A stretch of DNA of 5,470 nucleotides, from positions 1 to 5,470 of the forward strand of contig JAXDKT010000089.1 in NCBI GenBank assembly GCA_034666965.1. The letters run 5' to 3'. Shown one piece after another: positions 1 to 5,470 of this stretch (position 1 is the first letter of the stretch; each line of letters begins with the position of its first letter). Source of the stretch: Chersky-267 sp034666965 (GTDB lineage: Bacteria > Chloroflexota > Limnocylindria > Limnocylindrales > CSP1-4). The notes under the pieces were generated by a model. The model had not been told where the DNA came from, did not search any database, and saw only the letters and a program-made list of their open reading frames with translations. A program made the position numbers and the translations under genes.

Positions 1-1064
1 AGGATGTGCGACACGATCTTCCGAAGTGGGTATCGGTCGAGATTGGCGACCATCAGGCGCATCGATGGCTCGTATTGGGTGGCCATCTCTCCGCCGATGC
101 CGAGGACGGACACGTTGCGGCTGCAGATGTCCGAGTTCGGATTGATCTGGACCGGACCCATGTCCACGAACGCGCCCGCTTCGACGATCACGCCCCCGGT
201 GCGCACGACTCGGAGGGCTTCGGTGAAGGTCGCGGGCACACCGCTGCAGTCGAGCGCGATGTCGACGCCGCGCCCGTCGGTGGCGTCCAGAATTGCCGTC
301 ACCCGCTCGTCGGCGGTCATCGACGCGGCATCCAGCGCGAGGTCGACGCCGAAGGCGGCGGCTCGCTCGAGGCGCCCGGTCAGGATGTCGCTCGCGGTGA
401 CAAATCCCGCGCCGAGCATCCGGCTCTTGACCAAGTGGCAAAGCCCCAGCGGCCCAACGCCCAGGACCGCGACGGCGAAACCCGATCGAGCCCCGCCCTG
501 CAACCCGAGGAGCGTGAGGGCCGTGTCAACGCCGTGGGTCACCGCCATCACCTCGGTGATGACGGCGACCTCGTCCGGAAGCGCGTCGGGAACGCGGAAC
601 AGCGGCGTTCCGGGGAGGAGGTACATGTACTGGGACCAGCCGCCGAACAGCCCTGGCGGGCGCGACAGGTTGAGACTGTTCCCGTAGTCCTCGAGGTCCT
701 GGCAGAAGTAATACGGGAAGTCGTTGGCACAGTAGTAGCACCGACCGCAGGGCACGTTTGCTCCGGGGACGACTCGATCGCCGACCTTCAGCGGGCTCCC
801 GTCGCTGGCGAACACCTCGCCACCGACCGCCGTCACCGTGCCGACGTTCTCGTGGCCGCAGATCAGCGGATAGTCGATGTCGCGCTCGTGCTTCGTGCCG
901 GCGTACTGCCTGGACTCGCCGCGAAAGGTGTGCTTGTCGGTGCCGCAGATCCCGGAGAGATGGACGGCAATCACCACCGCGCCGGGCTCTGGCTCCGGCA
1001 CCTGGGATTCGCGAAGTGCGATCGTGCCGGGCTTCTCCATGACGGCGGCGACGGACGTCGTCAC
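1..1064 (-). CDS. Zinc-dependent medium-chain alcohol/polyol dehydrogenase (C-terminus cut by window edge)
   Basis: Translating the minus strand from GTG at 1064 gives 354 uninterrupted residues that leave the window at position 1; family lengths suggest only a short C-terminal tail is missing. It should oxidise a secondary or primary alcohol of a sugar or polyol with NAD. The GroES-like catalytic domain has GICGTDKH (38-45) with zinc ligand Cys40, relay residues Thr42 and His45, then GHE (70-72) with His71 and Glu72. Structural-zinc cysteines are at 106, 109, 112 and 121. Glu171 in TEVMAVTHG is the likely further catalytic-site ligand. The Rossmann domain has GVGPLG (202-207), and Asp226 at the end of the second strand favours NAD. 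The GTG start has only a weak AGGA upstream; an in-frame ATG at 1040 is an alternative, but the residues before it (AAV) fit the usual first strand. Relatives include sorbitol, threonine and scyllo-inosose dehydrogenases; the substrate is not identifiable. Confidence 0.9.
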   Translation of the reverse strand, partial: MTTSVAAVMEKPGTIALRESQVPEPEPGAVVIAVHLSGICGTDKHTFRGESRQYAGTKHERDIDYPLICGHENVGTVTAVGGEVFASDGSPLKVGDRVVPGANVPCGRCYYCANDFPYYFCQDLEDYGNSLNLSRPPGLFGGWSQYMYLLPGTPLFRVPDALPDEVAVITEVMAVTHGVDTALTLLGLQGGARSGFAVAVLGVGPLGLCHLVKSRMLGAGFVTASDILTGRLERAAAFGVDLALDAASMTADERVTAILDATDGRGVDIALDCSGVPATFTEALRVVRTGGVIVEAGAFVDMGPVQINPNSDICSRNVSVLGIGGEMATQYEPSMRLMVANLDRYPLRKIVSHI

Positions 1065-1086
1065 CGCGTGGCGGTCCTGGCGGTCG

Positions 1087-1890
1087 TCACGCCGTCGCCG
1101 GCGCCGTGCCGCGGGCAAGTTGCTGCGCGAGCGCCGTGAGCTCGCTCCCACCGGCCATCTCGTTGATCAGCTGGTCGATGGTGATCTCATCTCGTCGGGC
1201 GTTCAGGCTCATCCGGCCGAGACTCAGGACCGCGAAATGGTCTCCGATCAGGAACGCATGATGCGGGTTGTGGGTGATGAACACGACGGCCACGCCGGAC
1301 TCGCGTGCCTTGGCGACGTACTTGAGCACGATCCCGGATTGCTTGACGCCGAGTGCGGCAGTCGGCTCATCCAGGATCAGGACCTTGGCGCCGAAATAGA
1401 CCGCGCGGGCGATGGCAACGCTCTGTCTCTCGCCGCCGGACAGCGTGCCGAGCGGCTGATCCACGCTGTCCAGGTGGATTCCAAGCTTTCCCAGCTCGTC
1501 GGCCGTGATCGTTCGCATCTTCTCGATGTCGAGGGGTCGCAGCAGCGGGATCGCCTTGCGGATCTCCGAGCCAAGGAAGAAGTTGCGCCAGGTCTCCATG
1601 AGATCGACGACGGCCAGGTCCTGGTAGACGGTCGCGATTCCGGCACGGAGCGCGTCCCTGGGCGAATCGAACCGCGTTTCCACGCCATTGATCTTCATCA
1701 CGCCGGCGTCGGCCTGGTGAAGGCCGCTCATGATCTTGATCAGGCTCGACTTTCCCGCACCGTTGTCACCGAGCACACAGGTGACCTCACCGGCGCGGAC
1801 CGCGAGGCTCACTCCCTCGAGCGCGCGGATGTGTCCGTAGTCCTTGGCGATGTCGGTCATCTCGATGATGGGTGTCTGCGCAGGCGCCAT
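1087..1890 (-). CDS. Sugar ABC transporter ATP-binding protein (FrcA-like, single nucleotide-binding domain)
   Basis: This 267-residue cytoplasmic ATPase powers the importer. All ABC motifs are present: Walker A GDNGAGKS (41-48), Q-loop Gln90 in VYQDLAVV, signature LSGGE (150-154), Walker B VLILDEP (170-176) with catalytic Glu175, and H-loop His207 in ITHNPHH. The D-loop reads TAALGV instead of the usual SALD; this is typical of FrcA-like CUT2 ATPases rather than a defect. Ribose-type RbsA proteins are about 500 residues with two fused ATPase domains. This one has a single domain and must dimerise, which places it with the fructose/inositol-type systems. The start is the ATG overlapping the permease stop, because the open frame upstream of it only shadows the permease. 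A GAGAAGG stretch upstream can serve as ribosome site. The zinc dehydrogenase gene begins 22 bases after its TGA. Confidence 0.94.
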   Translation of the reverse strand: MAPAQTPIIEMTDIAKDYGHIRALEGVSLAVRAGEVTCVLGDNGAGKSSLIKIMSGLHQADAGVMKINGVETRFDSPRDALRAGIATVYQDLAVVDLMETWRNFFLGSEIRKAIPLLRPLDIEKMRTITADELGKLGIHLDSVDQPLGTLSGGERQSVAIARAVYFGAKVLILDEPTAALGVKQSGIVLKYVAKARESGVAVVFITHNPHHAFLIGDHFAVLSLGRMSLNARRDEITIDQLINEMAGGSELTALAQQLARGTAPATA

Positions 1891-2951
1891 CAGACCTTCT
1901 CGGATATGCGCTTGACGTTCAGATTGAGGAGCACCGCGAGCAGCAGCATGAGACCGAGGAAGAATCGGAACCAGTTCGGATCCCACCCCGCGTAGACGAT
2001 CCCCTGCACGGTCATTCCGTAGATCAGGGCTCCGATCGCCGAGCCGATCGCGGATCCCGCTCCGCCCGTGAGGGCACAGCCGCCGACGACCGCGGCGATG
2101 ATGTACAGGAATTCCCCGCCGACGCCGGAGCCCGCCTGGACCGTGTTGTACCCCGAGAGCTGGTGCATGGCGTAGAACCAGGCGGAGAACCCGACGAAGG
2201 CGAAGAGTCCGATCTTGACCCGCTTCGTCGGCACGCCCACGGCGCGGGCGCTCGCCGCGTTCCCACCGGACGCAAGAATCCAGTTGCCGATGCGAGTTCG
2301 CATGAGCACGTACGTCGCGATCGCCACGAACACCAACCACCACAGGATCAGGATGCTGAATTGAGGGCCGCCTTCACCACCGAACTGGAGCCGGTAGGCG
2401 AAGAAGGCCTTGATCACCTCGAAGCCGGGCTCGCCGGCCACACTCGGTGTGGAGACCGCGTTCGTGACGAGCTTGGTGAAGCCAAGGTTGATCCCGAACA
2501 GCATGAACAGCGCGCTGAGGGTGATGAGAAAGCTCGGGATGCCGGTCTTCGTGACGAGCCACCCGTTGAACACTCCGATCAGGATGCTCACGGAGAGCGC
2601 GAGCGCCATGCTCACAAAGAGGTTGAGACCGAGCGTCACTGCGAGGACCGATGTCACCATCGACGCTGTCACGACGGCAACCCCCGACGACAGGTCGAAC
2701 TCGCCGCCGATCATGAGGAGGGCGACCGCAACGGCCATCAAGCCGATCGTCGCGCTCTGGTAGAGGATCGTCGCCACGGCCGCCCAGGAGCGGAACGGCT
2801 CGGCGATGATCCAGAAGAGGATGAAGATCGCGACCGCAGCGACGAGCGCGCTCAGCTCCCGACGCAGCAGGATCCTGCCGAGGAGCGAGCGCGCCGACGC
2901 TCGGGTGGAGGCGCGGGCGGCCGTTTCCGACCGCCCGCCTCGTACGATCAC
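1890..2951 (-). CDS. Sugar ABC transporter permease (RbsC/FrcC-like, BPD_transp_2 family)
   Basis: This 353-residue integral membrane protein forms the translocation channel of the importer, presumably as a homodimer. A basic N-terminal tail of about 33 residues precedes the first membrane segment (about 35-50). Further hydrophobic segments follow at roughly 57-81, 91-110, 112-131 and 144-160, with several more towards the C-terminus. The family hallmark GGEFDLSSG is at 82-90. Near the C-terminus come GGEFLYIIAAVVGGCALTGG and a GWDPNWF motif followed by the last membrane helix, all usual for RbsC/FrcC-type permeases. The start is a GTG with a weak AGGA close upstream. No ATG, GTG or TTG lies between it and the first membrane helix, so it is the best choice although the tail is long. 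Its TGA overlaps the ATG of the ATPase gene (ATGA), indicating translational coupling. Confidence 0.93.
   Translation of the reverse strand: MIVRGGRSETAARASTRASARSLLGRILLRRELSALVAAVAIFILFWIIAEPFRSWAAVATILYQSATIGLMAVAVALLMIGGEFDLSSGVAVVTASMVTSVLAVTLGLNLFVSMALALSVSILIGVFNGWLVTKTGIPSFLITLSALFMLFGINLGFTKLVTNAVSTPSVAGEPGFEVIKAFFAYRLQFGGEGGPQFSILILWWLVFVAIATYVLMRTRIGNWILASGGNAASARAVGVPTKRVKIGLFAFVGFSAWFYAMHQLSGYNTVQAGSGVGGEFLYIIAAVVGGCALTGGAGSAIGSAIGALIYGMTVQGIVYAGWDPNWFRFFLGLMLLLAVLLNLNVKRISEKV
2913..2938 (-). promoter_or_regulatory. GC-rich stem-loop at the start of the permease gene
   Basis: GCGGGCGG (2913-2920) and CCGCCCGC (2931-2938) form a perfect 8-base-pair, all-G/C stem with a 10-base loop. 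It covers nucleotides 14-39 of the permease frame, just after the GTG. There is no T-run, so it is not a classical terminator. In transporter operons such hairpins after the binding-protein gene can protect the upstream mRNA or reduce permease translation; whether it does so here is inference. Confidence 0.4.
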
Positions 2952-3002
2952 GGGTCCTGAACCTGACCGGCTATCCGATCCAAGCTCGTGCTCTGCAGTC
3001 GA

Positions 3003-3971
3003 CTATCGCGTCCCGTTCTTGGCGAAGGGCAGGATGACGCCGATGTTCGAGGCGTCCACGATCGCGGGGCCGGTCAGCGTCGACAGGCCCCCGCCGATGA
3101 CGTTGCCGTTCGTCTTGAAGAGCCACAGGGAGCTGACGGCCAGATACCCCTGCAGGTAGGGCTGAGCGTCGACCGCCATCGCGATCTTCCCGTCCTTGAT
3201 GGCGTTCGCCGCCGCCAGGTTGAGGTCGAAGGTCGCGACCTTGGCCTTGCTGCCGGCAACCCCGATGGCGTCGAGGGCAACCAGCGCAACGGGCGCACCC
3301 ATGGTCACGATGTAATCGATCGAAGGATCCTGCTGCAGCTTGGCCACGATCGATGCGTTGACCGAGGCATCGTCGGTCCCGTTGACCTGCATGTTCTCAC
3401 TGGTGACGCCCTCGCCAACGCCCTTGCAGCGGGCCTCGAGCGCGGTGGAGCCCTCCTGGTGAATCACGCACAGGACCTTCTTGCCGCCCTCGGCGGCGAT
3501 TCGCTTGCCCAGGGCCTGCCCGGCGATGTATTCGTCCGATCCGAAATACATCATCGCGCCCATGGCCTGCCAGTCTTCGATGCCCGAATCGAACATCACG
3601 ACCGGCACTCCGGCGGTATTCGCCGCCTTCACGACATTGACCAGGGCCGATGGGCCGGCGGCGGTCATGGCGATCCCGTCCACCTTCGAATCGATGGCGT
3701 TCTGGACGAGGGTTGCCTGCTTCGTGAAGTCGGGGTCGCTCGAGTACTTCAGGGTGACGCCAAGCTTCTCGGCTGCCGCCTTGGCGCCGGCCCGGATGAT
3801 GTCCCAGTACGTGTCACCGGGCGTCTCGTGCGTGATCATCGCGATCGTGAGCGCGGGGCCTGTGGCGGTACCAGAGGCGCTCGGCGCCTGGGCCTGGTTG
3901 CAGGCGGCAATCACGAGGGCAATGACGACGCCCACCAGCGCAAACCGAACACCTCTTGGACGCGTGGACAC
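3003..3971 (-). CDS. Sugar ABC transporter substrate-binding lipoprotein (CUT2, periplasmic-binding type 1 family)
   Basis: This 322-residue protein captures the substrate outside the membrane for the importer encoded next. The signal peptide has a basic n-region (R4-R9), a hydrophobic core (about 10-22) and a lipobox I-A-A-C with lipidated Cys24. A short Ala/Ser/Thr/Gly/Pro linker follows to residue 39. The mature domain matches the ribose/fructose/inositol-binding type: strand and loop ITHETPGDTYWD (46-57), helix AGAKAAAEKLGV, VDGIAMTAAGP (97-107), FDSG (127-130) with a likely ligand-contacting Asp128, GSDEYIAGQALG (144-155), TFDLN (247-251) and DAQPYLQGY (268-276). Cys168 and Cys182 flank a loop and might form a disulfide. 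The start is the GTG with a perfect ribosome site. The gene is the first after a predicted promoter, with the permease 51 bases downstream. Substrate is unknown; a monosaccharide or cyclic polyol is most likely for the family. Confidence 0.93.
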   Translation of the reverse strand: MSTRPRGVRFALVGVVIALVIAACNQAQAPSASGTATGPALTIAMITHETPGDTYWDIIRAGAKAAAEKLGVTLKYSSDPDFTKQATLVQNAIDSKVDGIAMTAAGPSALVNVVKAANTAGVPVVMFDSGIEDWQAMGAMMYFGSDEYIAGQALGKRIAAEGGKKVLCVIHQEGSTALEARCKGVGEGVTSENMQVNGTDDASVNASIVAKLQQDPSIDYIVTMGAPVALVALDAIGVAGSKAKVATFDLNLAAANAIKDGKIAMAVDAQPYLQGYLAVSSLWLFKTNGNVIGGGLSTLTGPAIVDASNIGVILPFAKNGTR

Positions 3972-3978
3972 AGCCTCT

Positions 3979-3984
3979 CCTCCT
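3979..3984 (-). promoter_or_regulatory. Ribosome binding site that fixes the GTG start of the binding protein
   Basis: AGGAGG stands 7 bases before the GTG at 3971, an ideal spacing. It is the reason for choosing this start over longer upstream in-frame ATGs at 4055, 4046 and 4205. It also places a normal short basic n-region directly ahead of the signal-peptide hydrophobic core. Confidence 0.8.
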
Positions 3985-4004
3985 CGTACCGTTCGGACCC
4001 GCCG

Positions 4005-4033
4005 AGTCTGGGTATGCCGCTCGGGGGTGTCAA
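4005..4033 (-). promoter_or_regulatory. Predicted sigma-70-type promoter for the transporter genes
   Basis: On the minus strand a perfect TTGACA (4033-4028) is followed by a 17-base spacer and CAGACT (4010-4005), which keeps the A at position 2 and T at position 6 of the -10 element. Transcription would begin near 3998, about 27 bases before the GTG of the binding protein, leaving room for its ribosome site. The placement in the longest gap between genes supports it. The -10 is imperfect, so this is a prediction. A GTGT-CAAT-ACAC palindrome (4027-4038) covers the -35 box and could be an operator. Confidence 0.5.
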
Positions 4034-4066
4034 TACACTGCTTCATTCGCGACATCGACCGTGTGG

Positions 4067-4073
4067 ACCTCCT
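4067..4073 (-). promoter_or_regulatory. Shine-Dalgarno sequence AGGAGGT overlapping the oxidoreductase stop
   Basis: AGGAGGT begins within the TAG stop of the oxidoreductase gene (TAGGAGGT). Eleven bases downstream is an ATG (4055-4053) in the frame of the binding protein, with another in-frame ATG at 4046. Starting there would add 28 or 25 residues before the signal peptide. It may serve an alternative start on read-through transcripts, or be a relic. The preferred start of the binding protein is the downstream GTG. Confidence 0.4.
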
Positions 4074-5247
4074 ACCTAGCATGGCGTTTCGATCGGGATC
4101 CCTGGGGCCCGTCGTGAGCGTCCGTGATCTCCGCGACGCCCACCCAGCGCCGCTCCGCGGCCGACAGCTCCATCGCATCGCACACGGCCTGGACCGCCAG
4201 GCCATCGGCGAAGCTCGGCGTCCACGAGCCGCTTGGCCAGGCGCGCACCAGGTCGGCGGCCTGATTCACGAACGTCTCGCCATAGCCGATGCCCTGTCCG
4301 ATCGGCCAACCCTGGGCGGCGTAGGGGTGGCTGGGATGCTCGGCCCGGATGCGTCGCATCCCATACAGCCCGGGATCGTCCGCCGCGTCGCCGTAGAGCA
4401 GCTCGTTCATGCGCGGGTACTCGAAGACCAGGGTGCCCTTTGTGCCGTTCACCTCGACGCTGAAGTCACAGGGCCGGCGGATCGCCAGCCGGGCCATCTC
4501 CACCGTCCCGCGCGCGCCACTCTCGAATCGGAGCAGCGCCGAGGAGGCATCGTCGATGGTGACCGGCCGGTCACCCTCCGCGCTCGGTCGCGTCCGGATG
4601 AACGTTTCCGATTGGGCCGATACCTCGGCGATCGGGCCGACCATCCACAGCGCCATGTCGATCATGTGGCTCCCGAGGTCGGCGATCGTCGTCCCGCCCA
4701 TCGCGCGGTCGAAGCGCCAGTCGAACGGCGTGGTCGGATCGGTGAACTCATCCGACAGCCAGACCGCCCGCCACAAGCGAACGTCGCCGACCGTACCGTC
4801 GGCAATCATCCGGCGCATCAGGGCCACGGCTGGCAGGCGCCGGTAGTTGAACCCGATCGCGTTGCGCACGCCCGCCCGCGAAACGGCGGCCCACGCCGCA
4901 TGCGCCTCCGCGTACGACGTCCCCAGCGGCTTCTCCGACAGGATCGCCTTGCCGGCGGCGGCGGCCGCCTTGGCGATCTCGGCGTGGGTGCCGGGTGGCG
5001 TGCAGACGTCGACCATGTCAATGTCGGCGCTCGTGACGAGGTCGCGCCAGTCGGTCGTCCAGCCCTCGGCGCCATAGGCCGCCGCCGCGGCGGCGACGGC
5101 GGCTTCGTCGCGGCCCGAGATCAGGGTGACGATCGGTCGCATGGGCAGCTCGGCCAGGGTCGGGGCCGCGCGGTAGCCGAAGCTGTGGGCTCGGCCCATC
5201 GTTCCGTAGCCGACGATCCCGATGCGGAGATCGGGCAGGCCGGTCAC
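4072..5247 (-). CDS. Gfo/Idh/MocA-family NAD(P)-dependent sugar/polyol oxidoreductase
   Basis: This 391-residue protein has the usual full length for the family. It is a cytoplasmic dehydrogenase expected to oxidise a hydroxyl of a sugar, cyclitol or related compound with NAD(P). The N-terminal Rossmann domain (about residues 7-125) shows the dinucleotide loop GYGTMG (13-18) followed by Ala-His. The second strand ends in SGR (44-46), whose Arg is compatible with NADP use but does not prove it. The family motif EKPLG is at 105-109 with its Lys at 106. The C-terminal alpha/beta domain has NYRR (134-137) and DLGSHMID (190-197), which contains the conserved catalytic-site His194. Two Ala runs (52-57 and 94-98) lie in the Rossmann helices. 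The GTG start overlaps the TGA of the upstream gene, and no good ribosome site is visible, which fits coupling. The start is supported because the Rossmann fold begins a few residues later. The AHS motif after the glycine loop and the length recall levoglucosan dehydrogenase and inositol dehydrogenase relatives, but the substrate is not determinable. Confidence 0.93.
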   Translation of the reverse strand: MTGLPDLRIGIVGYGTMGRAHSFGYRAAPTLAELPMRPIVTLISGRDEAAVAAAAAAYGAEGWTTDWRDLVTSADIDMVDVCTPPGTHAEIAKAAAAAGKAILSEKPLGTSYAEAHAAWAAVSRAGVRNAIGFNYRRLPAVALMRRMIADGTVGDVRLWRAVWLSDEFTDPTTPFDWRFDRAMGGTTIADLGSHMIDMALWMVGPIAEVSAQSETFIRTRPSAEGDRPVTIDDASSALLRFESGARGTVEMARLAIRRPCDFSVEVNGTKGTLVFEYPRMNELLYGDAADDPGLYGMRRIRAEHPSHPYAAQGWPIGQGIGYGETFVNQAADLVRAWPSGSWTPSFADGLAVQAVCDAMELSAAERRWVGVAEITDAHDGPQGSRSKRHAR

Positions 5248-5470
5248 GAAGCGCCGCCTGCAACTGCGGGACTCGGCGGCAGGATCGCTGCCGAAGCCCG
5301 CTCGGCCGCCTCGAGCGCCGCCGCCGCGTCGTGGATCGAGGCGCCCGTGAGCGGCCCGCCCTGCGCGAAGATCGCGAAGCCCTCGGCCTGCCGCACGAGC
5401 GCGTCCAGCTGGGCCCGCTCGCCATCCTTCGGGTCGAGGAAGTCGCAGCGCACCGCGTCGCGCGTCCCGA
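5244..5470 (-). CDS. C-terminal fragment of an unidentified protein, possibly a second Gfo/Idh/MocA-type oxidoreductase
   Basis: An open frame enters from the right edge of the window and ends at TGA (5246-5244). About 75 residues are visible and the true start lies outside; the in-frame GTG at 5453 need not be used. The visible part has a segment rich in Asp, Pro and Arg (around CDFLDPKDGERAQLDALV), then GGPLTGASIHDAAAALEAAE, and ends in a Pro/Ala-rich tail. The pattern of a Gln-Leu-Asp-Ala helix, a Pro-Leu-x-Gly-Ala turn and a closing Asp-Ala-x-x-Ala-Leu-Glu-Ala helix resembles the C-terminus of many Gfo/Idh/MocA oxidoreductases. This is inference from a short stretch without catalytic motifs, and another family such as a sugar isomerase is possible. 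Its TGA overlaps the GTG of the next gene (GTGA), so the two are very likely co-transcribed and translationally coupled. Confidence 0.6.
   Translation of the reverse strand, partial: GTRDAVRCDFLDPKDGERAQLDALVRQAEGFAIFAQGGPLTGASIHDAAAALEAAERASAAILPPSPAVAGGAS

Noticed and set aside
1065..1086. A GTG at 1090 overlapping the ATPase stop as the zinc dehydrogenase start
   Set aside because: That GTG is in another frame and reaches a TGA within ten codons; the dehydrogenase frame has its own GTG at 1064.
1370..1376. Altered D-loop (ALG in place of ALD) in the ATPase as a possible inactivating change
   Set aside because: The TAALGV form is characteristic of FrcA-like CUT2 ATPases, and all other ATPase motifs are intact.
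1891..2343. N-terminal extension of the ATPase frame upstream of its ATG
   Set aside because: It overlaps the permease gene in another frame, adds about 150 residues without ABC features, and the ATG at 1890 has the typical ATGA overlap.
6..4079. Four long plus-strand open frames (6-1139, 877-1995, 1872-2960, 2988-4079) that nearly tile the window
   Set aside because: They lie antisense to well-recognised genes. Their translations are Arg/Asp/His/Gly-rich with no recognisable domain or hydrophobic pattern, as expected for antisense shadows of GC-rich coding sequence that seldom produces stop codons.
3972..4205. Full 400-residue version of the binding protein starting at 4205
   Set aside because: The extra 78 residues overlap the oxidoreductase gene, are Arg/Ser-rich and would bury the signal peptide inside the protein.
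5080..5095. 16-base perfect palindrome of GCC/GGC repeats
   Set aside because: It encodes the Ala run of the Gfo/Idh Rossmann helix and is explained by GCC/GCG alanine codons; position and composition give no sign of a regulatory role.

Overview
The window is a compact, high-GC stretch in which every supported gene lies on the minus strand. Read 3'-to-5' along the given strand, the order is: C-terminal end of an unidentified protein (cut by the right edge), a Gfo/Idh/MocA-family sugar or polyol oxidoreductase, a lipoprotein sugar-binding protein, a RbsC/FrcC-type permease, a single-domain FrcA-type ATPase, and a zinc-dependent medium-chain dehydrogenase cut by the left edge. Strong G/C preference at third codon positions, frequent GTG starts and a lipoprotein signal peptide fit a high-GC bacterium such as an actinomycete or a Chloroflexota member. 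The window alone does not settle the lineage.

Layout: positions 5470-5244 hold the partial upstream gene, whose TGA overlaps the GTG of the oxidoreductase (5247-4072). A 100-base gap follows (4071-3972). It carries the best promoter candidate in the window, a perfect TTGACA with a 17-base spacer to CAGACT, and two Shine-Dalgarno sequences. Next come the binding protein (3971-3003), a 51-base gap, the permease (2951-1890) with a GC-rich hairpin just inside its start, the ATPase (1890-1087) sharing an ATGA overlap with the permease, and the zinc dehydrogenase (1064 to beyond position 1). No stretch longer than about 100 bases lacks a gene, and I see no RNA gene, mobile element or CRISPR array.

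How they fit together: the three transport genes form a complete CUT2-type ABC importer for a monosaccharide, cyclic polyol or similar small carbohydrate. The two NAD(P)-dependent dehydrogenases on either side probably oxidise the imported compound or an intermediate. This resembles inositol, anhydrosugar or rare-sugar catabolic operons, but the substrate cannot be read from the sequence. No regulator gene is visible. The window looks like a well-formed carbohydrate uptake and oxidation operon rather than a new type of system. The main open points are the substrate, the internal promoter with possible alternative starts of the binding protein, and the hairpin at the binding protein/permease junction.
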